The position numbers were made by a program, and so were the translations under genes. The notes under the pieces were generated by a model. It was given only the letters and a program-made list of their open reading frames with translations, was not told the DNA's origin and did no database searches. Positions 7,001-13,852 of a DNA stretch of 14,824 nucleotides are shown piece after piece. Origin of the DNA: Anaerolineae bacterium. Lineage in GTDB: Bacteria; Chloroflexota; Anaerolineae; Anaerolineales; Villigracilaceae. Location of the stretch: assembly GCA_003484265.1 (NCBI GenBank), contig DNDO01000058.1, forward strand, positions 1-14,824. Reading direction: 5' to 3'. Every line of letters begins with the position of its first letter. Position 1 is the stretch's first letter.

Positions 7001-7987
7001 ATGAAAAGGACCTTGATCACGATCGCTGTGACAACTTTGGTTGTAGTGACGTTGCTTGGTGTTGCGGCTTCAGCCATATTTGGAAGCATTGGCATGGGAG
7101 CATCTGCTCCTTACGACAACAGGAGTTTCGCCGAGCCTGCCTTCGCTCCTGCTGCGCCGGAACCTGCTGCAGAATTCTACTTGGAAGAATCGGGCGGGTA
7201 TGATTTGGCGTACGACCAATCAGTGGTTACGTCCAATGTGGCGGCAACGGAGCGGCTTGTCATCCAGAACGTGGACATGAGCATTGTGGTCGTTGACCCA
7301 AAATCCCGCATGAAGGAAATCAGCGACCTGGCTGTCGAGATGGGCGGGTTTGTCGTTTCATCCAACCTCTATCAAAACACCTACGGACCCAACAGCATAG
7401 AAGTGCCGGAAGCCAGCATGACCATCCGCGTCCCTTCAGAAAGATTGGACGAAGCCTTGGAGAAGGTCAAGGAAGGCGCGGTGGATGTCACATATGAGAA
7501 TCGTTCCGGTGAAGATGTCACCAACCAATACGTGGACTTGCAGTCCCGTCTGAAAGCGAAACAGGATGCCGAGCAAAAACTGCTGGAGATCATGGATGAC
7601 GCTGTCGATGCTGAAGACGTCCTTGCTATTTATATCCAAGTGCAGAACATTCAGACCGAGATCGAAGTTTTGAAGGGACAGATCAAATACTATGAAGAAT
7701 CTGCTGCGCTCTCTGCGATAATCATCCGCCTGGTTGCGGAGGAGACTGTCAAGCCCATCGAGATCGGTGGTTGGAAACTGCAAGGCACAGCCAACGACGC
7801 CATCCAGGATTTGATCCGCTTTACACAGGGCTTTACACAATTCCTGATCCGATTTGTCCTGTCGTTCCTGCCCGCGCTCATACTTGTCGCCATCCCAACA
7901 TACTTTGTCTTCATCGGCGGGCGCGCGCTTTTCCGCAGGTTTAGAAAATCGAAGGCGGTTGTTGAAGTGAAAGAAGAAGAGAAATAG
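7001..7987 (+). CDS. DUF4349 domain-containing membrane-anchored protein
   Basis: 328 residues. A signal/anchor segment at 4-28 is followed by an Ala/Pro-rich linker (about 35-60). DUF4349 (PF14257) then runs from about 84 to 310: ERLVIQNVDMSIVVVDP near 84-100, EMGGFVVSS (113-121), a predicted coiled-coil helix at about 175-232 (QSRLKAKQDAEQKLLEIM and following), and a second hydrophobic segment at 282-306 (FLIRFVLSFLPALILVAIP) with a basic, cytoplasmic end. The topology suggests an extracytoplasmic coiled-coil domain held by two membrane segments. The family is common in lipoprotein or membrane form and has no settled function. AAGGAG (6987-6992) lies 8 bases before the ATG. A 111-base gap separates it from the previous gene, so it probably has its own promoter, although no convincing -35/-10 pair could be placed. 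Confidence 0.9.
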   Translation: MKRTLITIAVTTLVVVTLLGVAASAIFGSIGMGASAPYDNRSFAEPAFAPAAPEPAAEFYLEESGGYDLAYDQSVVTSNVAATERLVIQNVDMSIVVVDPKSRMKEISDLAVEMGGFVVSSNLYQNTYGPNSIEVPEASMTIRVPSERLDEALEKVKEGAVDVTYENRSGEDVTNQYVDLQSRLKAKQDAEQKLLEIMDDAVDAEDVLAIYIQVQNIQTEIEVLKGQIKYYEESAALSAIIIRLVAEETVKPIEIGGWKLQGTANDAIQDLIRFTQGFTQFLIRFVLSFLPALILVAIPTYFVFIGGRALFRRFRKSKAVVEVKEEEK

Positions 7988-8000
7988 GTCGAAATGAGTT

Positions 8001-8035
8001 GACCTCACAGGATTTGAAATCCTGTGAGGTCTTTT
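8001..8035 (+). terminator. Rho-independent terminator-like perfect palindrome after the DUF4349 gene
   Basis: Two exactly complementary 15-base arms (GACCTCACAGGATTT at 8001-8015 and its complement at 8017-8031) are separated by a single G and followed by TTTT (8032-8035). In RNA the tip would open to a small loop. It starts 13 bases after the upstream stop, ideally placed for termination. It could also be one copy of a dispersed palindromic repeat; only one copy lies in this window. Confidence 0.75.
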
Positions 8036-8040
8036 ATAAT
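8014..8040 (+). promoter_or_regulatory. Probable rsmG promoter overlapping the palindrome
   Basis: TTGAAA (8014-8019), which spans the centre of the palindrome, and a consensus TATAAT (8035-8040) are 15 bases apart, slightly short of ideal. The -10 ends 6 bases before the rsmG ATG (8047), so the predicted transcription start falls on the A of the ATG. No Shine-Dalgarno exists upstream of rsmG, in agreement with a leaderless mRNA. Confidence 0.5.
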
Positions 8041-8046
8041 TAAGCC

Positions 8047-8757
8047 ATGGAATTACTTGTCCGCGAGGCGCAGGAATTGTTTAACGTTCACATGACCGGA
8101 CGGCAGGTGATGTCGCTCATCACCTATGAAAAGGAATTACTGGAGTGGAACCAAAAGATCAACCTGACAGCCATCCGCGACGTGGAATCGATTCGTACGA
8201 AACATTTTTTGGATTCGTTCTCGTGTGTGATGGCATGGCAGGCAACCCCTCCGCTTCGTCTCATTGACGTTGGGACTGGCGCCGGTTTCCCGGGAATTCC
8301 CCTCAAGATCCTATACCCGAACATGAAATTGACTCTTGTCGAATCGGTTGGCAAGAAGGCTAAGTTCTGCCAGCACATTGTCAATGAGTTGAGGTTGGAC
8401 GATGTTGAGATCGTCCATTTACGCGCTGAAGATTTGGGACAAGACTCAAATCACCGCGAGAAATACGATTGGGCAGTGGCGCGCGCGGTGGCAAATCTTA
8501 GCGTCTTGAGCGAGTATCTCATTCCGTTGGTTAAGATCGGCGGACAAGTCCTCGCGCAAAAAGGCGAAAGCGGACCCGCCGAAGCGCAGTCCGCTGAAAA
8601 AGCGATGAAGTTATTGGGCGGGAAATTGGGACAGTTGATCCCCGTCAACCTGCCGGGCGTGGCGGATGATCGTTATCTCGTTGTTGTGAATAAGATCGCC
8701 GCAACGCCGCCTCAGTATCCGCGCAAGCCGGGCATACCGACGAAACAACCGTTGTAG
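8047..8757 (+). CDS. rsmG: 16S rRNA (guanine-527-N7)-methyltransferase RsmG (GidB)
   Basis: 236 residues, slightly longer than the usual 205-240. The enzyme methylates G527 of 16S rRNA with SAM; loss gives low-level streptomycin resistance in several bacteria. Landmarks: WNQKINLTAIRD (34-45), KHFLDS (52-57), the SAM-binding motif DVGTGAGFPGIPL (74-86), LVESVGKKAKF (97-107), and VARAVANL (144-151) with the conserved RAV. The C-terminal tail is basic and Pro-rich (PPQYPRKPGIP) as is common in the family. A second Met at residue 16 is possible, but the N-terminal helix before it is part of the normal domain. The gene lies just behind a terminator-like palindrome and has its own -10 box; it is the last plus-strand gene before the convergent set. 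Confidence 0.96.
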   Translation: MELLVREAQELFNVHMTGRQVMSLITYEKELLEWNQKINLTAIRDVESIRTKHFLDSFSCVMAWQATPPLRLIDVGTGAGFPGIPLKILYPNMKLTLVESVGKKAKFCQHIVNELRLDDVEIVHLRAEDLGQDSNHREKYDWAVARAVANLSVLSEYLIPLVKIGGQVLAQKGESGPAEAQSAEKAMKLLGGKLGQLIPVNLPGVADDRYLVVVNKIAATPPQYPRKPGIPTKQPL

Positions 8758-8820
8758 TGTAGAGACCAGTCAATTTACTAACACCCCTCTTCCACATTTA
8801 TGATTTGTATTCGCTTCACT

Positions 8821-9945
8821 TTACGGATTAACCGTATTCGTGGGCCAGGGCGTGAGGGTGACAGTCGGTGCAATGGGCAGGATCACATCAGGTGATGCGG
8901 TTTCGGTGGGGGTAAGGGTTGGGGTGGGCGATGTCAATGGGGTTACTGTAACCAGCGAGGAAGGTGAAGAGGAGACTGCCGGGGTGGCGGTCAAAGTTTC
9001 ATTACGCCGAATCAGGTTGAATGCCAGGACCGAACCGACGACCAAAATCAAAAAAAAACCAACGAGCCCGCCGATCATCCAGGGAAGCCAGTTCGACCCC
9101 TTTTTCTTTTTCGGTTCCGTCTTCGACTTGAATTCCGCAGGCGCGCTGATCAGGATGACCGTGGTGTTGTCGTGTCCGCCGCGATCATTGGCGAGGTCCA
9201 CCAGTGCGCGGCTCGCCTCTTTGAGACTCGATTTCGAACGTACGATCTCGAGAATTTCATCGTTCCACACCAGGTCGGTCAAACCGTCGGTGCAAAGGAG
9301 CAATATGTCGTTCGGTTGAAACTCCGTGCCCTGGTTGTTCTCTGCGTGGTTGGCACCCTCACCATCGAATAAGTTCATGCGGAAGTCCGGCTCAGGCGGT
9401 ACCGGCGAACCAAGATATCGGCGGATGACGTGCACATTGGGATGATCGCGCGCCAGTTCAGGCGTGAGGATACCCTTCTCGATGGCTTCCTGCACCCATG
9501 AATGATCGGTGGTCAATTGCTGGATGCGCCCGGCGCGGATCAGGTAAATCCGCGAATCGCCTACGTAGGCTGTATGCAGTTTGTTATCAATGATCCATGC
9601 AATGGCGCAGGTGGCACCCATGCCCTTGAGATTTTCGTTCGTTGAAGAATGCGATGCAATTGCCCCGCTGGCTTCGTTGACCGCCTGCTCGATATAATGC
9701 CGCGAAAACTTGCCATCGCCCTTCGCTATGCTCTGCATAATATGGTTGACAGCCAGTTCCGCCGCCACCTCGCCGCCCTTGTGCCCGCCGATTCCGTCGG
9801 CAAGCACGGCGAACAGGATCGGCGTGCGATCTTTATCGCTGACATGATAGGAGGCTATGGCAAAACGGTCTTCATTGTTCTTGCCCGTCATGCCCTGATG
9901 ACTGTATGCTTCAACGTGCAGGTGAGAACGTGATATACGTATCAT
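8821..9945 (-). CDS. PP2C-type Ser/Thr protein phosphatase with C-terminal transmembrane anchor and Thr/Pro-rich tail
   Basis: 374 residues. Residues 1 to about 268 are a Stp/PrpC-type PP2C phosphatase that removes phosphate from Ser/Thr using two or three Mn/Mg ions. All metal ligands are seen: NNEDRF (Asp26), ADGIGGHKGGE (Asp50-Gly51), VGDSRIYLIRAG (Asp130), CTDGLTD (Asp220) and GGHDNTTV (Asp259). The linker at 273-286 is strongly basic. A transmembrane helix follows at 287-312 (positive-inside suggests a cytoplasmic catalytic domain) and then a Thr/Pro/Ser-rich tail of about 60 residues outside the membrane. This layout resembles membrane-anchored bacterial PP2Cs that oppose PknB-like kinases. 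It starts 8 bases after the VWA/FHA gene and surely shares its transcript. No good Shine-Dalgarno is visible at the start. Confidence 0.93.
   Translation of the reverse strand: MIRISRSHLHVEAYSHQGMTGKNNEDRFAIASYHVSDKDRTPILFAVLADGIGGHKGGEVAAELAVNHIMQSIAKGDGKFSRHYIEQAVNEASGAIASHSSTNENLKGMGATCAIAWIIDNKLHTAYVGDSRIYLIRAGRIQQLTTDHSWVQEAIEKGILTPELARDHPNVHVIRRYLGSPVPPEPDFRMNLFDGEGANHAENNQGTEFQPNDILLLCTDGLTDLVWNDEILEIVRSKSSLKEASRALVDLANDRGGHDNTTVILISAPAEFKSKTEPKKKKGSNWLPWMIGGLVGFFLILVVGSVLAFNLIRRNETLTATPAVSSSPSSLVTVTPLTSPTPTLTPTETASPDVILPIAPTVTLTPWPTNTVNP
8908..8928 (+). other. G-quadruplex-forming motif inside the PP2C tail coding region
   Basis: The plus strand reads G5-TAA-G3-TT-G4-T-G3, four G-runs of three or more with loops of 1-3 bases, a strict quadruplex pattern. 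It lies on the template strand of the minus-strand phosphatase gene, where it encodes alternating Thr/Pro codons of the tail. It may be only a by-product of Thr-Pro coding. Confidence 0.6.
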
Positions 9946-9953
9946 AAATAGGA

Positions 9954-11852
9954 TTATTTTTGGGAGACTACCTTCGGTTCGGATTCCACCGGAGGCTGGC
10001 TCAGATCAAAGCGATAGACCATCTGCCCCAAGTGTACCCTGTCTCCATGCGCCAGTCTGACGCCTTCGCGCGGTACAGGCTCAAAATTTACCCACGTGCC
10101 TGCCACAGAACCGTGATCGATGATGATAAAAACTCCTTCGCCTGTTTGTTTGATGCGGGCGTGCAGGGGCGCAATCGATGGATCATCCAGCACATGCTTG
10201 GATTGTACCGGGTCAGTGCCGAAGGTCATATCTGCTTCGAGTATCGGTATCGGCATTACGCTGGCTGGCTCGCCTCCGTTCGTCAGGCGGATGAGATAGG
10301 CGGGCGCTGAAGGCACCCGGCTTTGCCGGGCACTCATCCAACTGAAGCGCGGCTGCGATTTAACCTTGTTTGTAGCCGAAACGGACGGCTCCGTCAATGC
10401 CGCAACCGGCTGGGTGAGCGGGTCTTCCTTCGTCTTGCGGTTTTTTTTACGGGGACTCTCAGGCACGTTCCGCACTCGACTCCTCAACAAAATGACGAGC
10501 AAAGCAAACCCCGCAAATATGATGGCTCCCATGATCAGATAGGAACTGTACTGCGCGATCAGAGCCTGTACGCCGCTGGGCGGATGTATGACGGTGAACG
10601 TGACAGGGATGCCAATGCTCGACTTTTTCAACCCCAGCACATCCTCCGCTTCGACGATGATCTCGTGCTGTCCGCTTTTGTCGTAGGCGGTAAGGTCCCA
10701 TTGGAACCTGTCAAAGGGCGCTTTCGTATTCTCGGCAACGACTTGTCCGTCGGCATAAAACGTTGTGCGTTTGAGTCCCCGCGGATGCCCGTCGGGGAAC
10801 TCGATGATGATCTGAATGGTTTGTTGCGCGGGAAATAATTCTTCCGCATTTAATGGATCGTCTTCCGGCGCCTGGCGCGTGATCTGCAGGGGCGGCGAGA
10901 CGAAGATCGGGTTAGGCGGCTCAACGTTTACGCTGAAGGTTTTGTCCAATGCGGGGATCGTGCCACCCGGTGTTTCGATGTAGAAGCCCAACGTATGATC
11001 GCCCGAGGTTGCCAGCAAGGATGAGTACGTCACCTCATAAACATGGCGCAAAGGGGCGAAATAAAAATTCGGGTCGGGGAAGGGTTCGTTTCGTGAAAAG
11101 AAGAAGAACGAACCGTCCGTTTGCTGGGCGAGTTGTTTGAAAGCGTTCGCGCTGGCGGTGATGTCGAAGTCCTCTCCGTCGATGAACCAGACGAAGACGC
11201 GTACTTTTGAATCGACAGCCCTCTGAATGAGCGGCGCAATGGTGTTGTCTATGTTGGGGTCGTCCATGTGCGGGGTGATAAACAGAATGGCGCGCTTCAT
11301 GCCCGGTTCCGGTGTGGAAGCGTTGACTGTATCCAGCGCTATGGACAGGGTTTGCAGATTAGGCGTGGAGTTGCGAAGATCGGGCTTGAAGGAGTTCAGG
11401 CTTACGAACCAATCGTCAACATTCGAGTGGTTGATAAGCGACCCTGACAACGAGACCAGGCTTAGATCATCGCGTGAGTCGTCGGGTTGTGCGTCTGCCC
11501 ATTGACCCAATGTTTCGACGACGCGCTCAAAGCGGGCGATCGCACTCGCATCGCGGACTGCCATGGCAGGACCCGGGTTGATGGCAACCACCACCTGCAC
11601 CGGCGGCGCGGACTCGTTGATTGAATCGGCCGTCGTTTCCTGACCGTCTTCGTACACCGTGATGTCGCCCGGCTCAACGCCTGTGACGAATTCACCGTTC
11701 GCGTCGTACACGTCTACGAGGACGGTGACCTGCGGGAACTTCGACACGTCAATGCGCACGATCTCCGCTGATGCGGCGGTCTGGGCGTGGACGAAGGTCG
11801 TTGTCCCGGCGAGCAGGCTGAGGGTAAGGATGAAGCGGGTGAGTCTACGCAT
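9954..11852 (-). CDS. Secreted-N-terminus VWA protein with Ig-like domain, TM helix and C-terminal FHA domain
   Basis: 632 residues from the chosen ATG. Residues 1-23 are a signal peptide (Arg-rich start, ILTLSLLAG core, VHA then Gln24). A VWA-like domain spans about 85-270, but the MIDAS strand reads AINPGPA (90-96) instead of DxSxS. An Ig/beta-sandwich region follows (about 320-425), a transmembrane helix at 437-456 with a basic cytoplasmic side, a disordered linker, and an FHA fold at about 535-618. FHA contacts are substituted: FGTD (544-547, family GR), SIAPLHA (559-565, family VSRxHA, His kept) and AGTW (584-587, family NGT). The start at 11852 overlaps the upstream stop by 8 bases (ATGCGTAG) and has GAGG just before it; an earlier ATG at 11879 would add 9 residues and also has AAAGG nearby. 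It probably relays or scaffolds an outer signal to the cytoplasm. Confidence 0.85.
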   Translation of the reverse strand: MRRLTRFILTLSLLAGTTTFVHAQTAASAEIVRIDVSKFPQVTVLVDVYDANGEFVTGVEPGDITVYEDGQETTADSINESAPPVQVVVAINPGPAMAVRDASAIARFERVVETLGQWADAQPDDSRDDLSLVSLSGSLINHSNVDDWFVSLNSFKPDLRNSTPNLQTLSIALDTVNASTPEPGMKRAILFITPHMDDPNIDNTIAPLIQRAVDSKVRVFVWFIDGEDFDITASANAFKQLAQQTDGSFFFFSRNEPFPDPNFYFAPLRHVYEVTYSSLLATSGDHTLGFYIETPGGTIPALDKTFSVNVEPPNPIFVSPPLQITRQAPEDDPLNAEELFPAQQTIQIIIEFPDGHPRGLKRTTFYADGQVVAENTKAPFDRFQWDLTAYDKSGQHEIIVEAEDVLGLKKSSIGIPVTFTVIHPPSGVQALIAQYSSYLIMGAIIFAGFALLVILLRSRVRNVPESPRKKNRKTKEDPLTQPVAALTEPSVSATNKVKSQPRFSWMSARQSRVPSAPAYLIRLTNGGEPASVMPIPILEADMTFGTDPVQSKHVLDDPSIAPLHARIKQTGEGVFIIIDHGSVAGTWVNFEPVPREGVRLAHGDRVHLGQMVYRFDLSQPPVESEPKVVSQK

Positions 11853-12813
11853 TCGCCTCGACGATGACGGTCTCTTCATCCTTTGGCTGTGTAAGGCGCA
11901 TGTAGGTCAACGTCCACGCGGATTCGATGTATGCAATCGCGATCCCGTTGAGAAGTAATGAAACAGGGATATAAAGACACAGACAAACGCCGGCGATGAT
12001 GAGGGGCGTCATACTTTGGGCTTCCCCCAGTCCGAATGCAAGGACAGCCGGTACGACAACGAGAAGAATAGGGATGGCAACGATTAGCCCGACGACGAAA
12101 CCGATGATGGCAAGGATGATCGCCATGACGATGACCGGACCGAGGTTGCCGCGGAAGACCTGCCAGCCGCGTGAGAGCGAGGGCATGACAGCCATATCTT
12201 CCAGGACGATGGCATTTTGCGACTGGCGAACGATCATACCGATCACGAACATGACGGGGACAAGCAGGCACAAACAACCGATGAAGAGCGGAACCATTGC
12301 GACGGCTCCCAACGCAGAAGCGTCACTGCCGCCGCTGGCTGAAACCGCAAAGACGATTATGCCCGCAAACAGCGCACCAACCAAAACGAGTATCGGAAGT
12401 GCAAGGATCAGCGACAATGCAAACATACGCCAGAAGTACGGCATACTTTCACTGAATAACTGACCGAAGATGAGTTTCTCCTCGCCGCCATCCGCCAAAA
12501 ACGTGCCGCGGATGAGTCCGATGCGCCCAATGGTGCTGAGGAAGATGATCAATACCCATATGAGACAGATGACTGCAATGCCGACGGCTATGAATGTTGT
12601 CATGTTTTGTTCGATGGATTGGAACAACTGCATGACCTGTGGCGGGAGGTCTGGACCCTGTGTTTGAAAGCCAGAATTCCCTCCGCCGCGCCCGCTGTTT
12701 CCTCCTCCGCCTCCCTGTCCACAACTGGCAAGGATGCCGAATATCCACAGGACTTTATGTTTGCGTATGATCTGCCACGCGCGCGTAAGTATTTCGCCAA
12801 AATTGAAATTCAT
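11845..12813 (-). CDS. Polytopic membrane protein, paralogue of its upstream neighbour
   Basis: 322 residues with about six or seven hydrophobic segments (about 20-31, 74-98, 130-160, 170-195, 226-258, 270-293). The N terminus is a conserved amphipathic helix, FGEILTRAWQIIRKHKVLWIFG, and the C terminus ends TLTYMRLTQP plus a charged tail. A Gly/Asn/Ser-rich loop (32-48) follows the first segment. Related Chloroflexota proteins are annotated as hypothetical or as glycerophosphodiesterase-membrane-domain-like; no enzyme motif is visible and function is unknown. AAGGAG (complement at 12820-12825) lies 6 bases before the ATG. It shares the transcript with the VWA/FHA gene, whose start overlaps its stop, which suggests a physical or functional link to that protein. 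Confidence 0.8.
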   Translation of the reverse strand: MNFNFGEILTRAWQIIRKHKVLWIFGILASCGQGGGGGNSGRGGGNSGFQTQGPDLPPQVMQLFQSIEQNMTTFIAVGIAVICLIWVLIIFLSTIGRIGLIRGTFLADGGEEKLIFGQLFSESMPYFWRMFALSLILALPILVLVGALFAGIIVFAVSASGGSDASALGAVAMVPLFIGCLCLLVPVMFVIGMIVRQSQNAIVLEDMAVMPSLSRGWQVFRGNLGPVIVMAIILAIIGFVVGLIVAIPILLVVVPAVLAFGLGEAQSMTPLIIAGVCLCLYIPVSLLLNGIAIAYIESAWTLTYMRLTQPKDEETVIVEANA

Positions 12814-12897
12814 TGATTTCTCCTTGTTTAATTATGCCCTATACTGCATGTCGTCAGTGACAATACAGTTTCGTTTCCTTCTCTGGGATGGTCGCCC

Positions 12898-13815
12898 TTA
12901 AGCATCATGATTCTTTTCGAAAACTGCAGGTGCATTTGCCTGCGGTTTGGTCAGGCGCAGGTAGACGAGTGTAAAAGTTGATTTCATAAACGTGATGCCG
13001 ATCCCCTGCACGAACGCCATGACCGGGAAGAAGATCAGGCTGAACCCGCCCATGAACAACATCATCGTGCGCGGATCGAAATTGGACATCCCGCTGTCCA
13101 TAAACAATGGGATGAAGAAAAACGGCATCATGAGCGGGAATACGACGACACTACTGAGAAGAGAGACGCCAAAATAAACGATCAGCGAGATCAGCAGGAT
13201 ACGCCAGAAATTGGCGCGTACCAGATCCCAGCCGCGTTTGATCGCGTCGGTTACACCCAACCCGTCCGCAACTACAGCGACCTGCGACTCTTCTATAATG
13301 CCATATAAGACCAGCATGAACGGATACATCAACAATAACAACGGTTGCAGGCAAATAAATCCAAGACCCATCGTTACCGCGCCGATCAAAGTAAAGCAGC
13401 CAAAGATCACAGCAAACACAGTGAATACGCCGAGACCGATCAAAAACAACACGCCCAACACGCGCAACCAATACGGCTTTGAGTCGTTGAACAATTCGCG
13501 GAACGGTAACCGCTCAGCGCCCTCATCCGCGCGGATGACGCCAAGCAACACCGACGATGACGTGATGCCGTACAGGACATAACTCAAAAGGCTGAAGAAA
13601 AAAATGAACCCAATAAAAAGAAAACTATAGACTTGCGACTCAAAGAAGAAGGGATTGCCGGATGAGCCCCCATCCATGAATATTATTGGCACGAACATTA
13701 TTGGGATAATCATGAAACTCAACAACATGGGTAACGTGCTGAACACCCACAATATCTTATGTTTCCAGGTGATCTTGAACGCGCTGGAAAGTACCTCACC
13801 AATATCAAGATTCAT
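12898..13815 (-). CDS. Polytopic membrane protein, paralogue of its downstream neighbour
   Basis: 305 residues, six or seven hydrophobic segments (about 21-47, 62-92, 119-150, 152-172, 205-240, 252-278). It shares with the next gene the N-terminal pattern GEVLSSAFKITWKHKILWVF, the loop pattern VIRADEGAERLPFRELFNDS, the GW-(6)-N motif (GWDLVRANFW, 195-204), and the ending TFTLVYLRLTKP. The two are therefore tandem duplicates that have diverged; this copy lacks the Gly-rich loop and has a Phe-rich second segment. No catalytic motif is seen. GAGG lies 7 bases before the ATG. It follows guaA by 37 bases and precedes its paralogue by 84 bases. Confidence 0.8.
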   Translation of the reverse strand: MNLDIGEVLSSAFKITWKHKILWVFSTLPMLLSFMIIPIMFVPIIFMDGGSSGNPFFFESQVYSFLFIGFIFFFSLLSYVLYGITSSSVLLGVIRADEGAERLPFRELFNDSKPYWLRVLGVLFLIGLGVFTVFAVIFGCFTLIGAVTMGLGFICLQPLLLLMYPFMLVLYGIIEESQVAVVADGLGVTDAIKRGWDLVRANFWRILLISLIVYFGVSLLSSVVVFPLMMPFFFIPLFMDSGMSNFDPRTMMLFMGGFSLIFFPVMAFVQGIGITFMKSTFTLVYLRLTKPQANAPAVFEKNHDA

Positions 13816-13836
13816 AATGCATCCTCAATCCAAAAT

Positions 13837-13852
13837 TGTAATCCTGTAATCC
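13837..13852. repeat. Tandem duplication of the 8-mer TGTAATCC between guaA and the membrane gene
   Basis: Two exact adjacent copies of TGTAATCC (13837-13844 and 13845-13852) end directly at the guaA stop codon. Read on the minus strand they are GGATTACA twice, within the 37-base gap before the membrane protein start. Could be slippage or a small regulatory direct repeat. Confidence 0.6.

Noticed and set aside
10323..10838. Plus-strand 171-codon ORF
   Set aside because: It lies entirely inside the VWA/FHA gene on the opposite strand; composition is a mirror of that gene and no domain is seen.
12814..12897. Possible minus-strand promoter between the two membrane genes
   Set aside because: TTGTCA is present, but no -10 box lies at the right spacing (TATAGG is only 14 bases away), so it was not listed.
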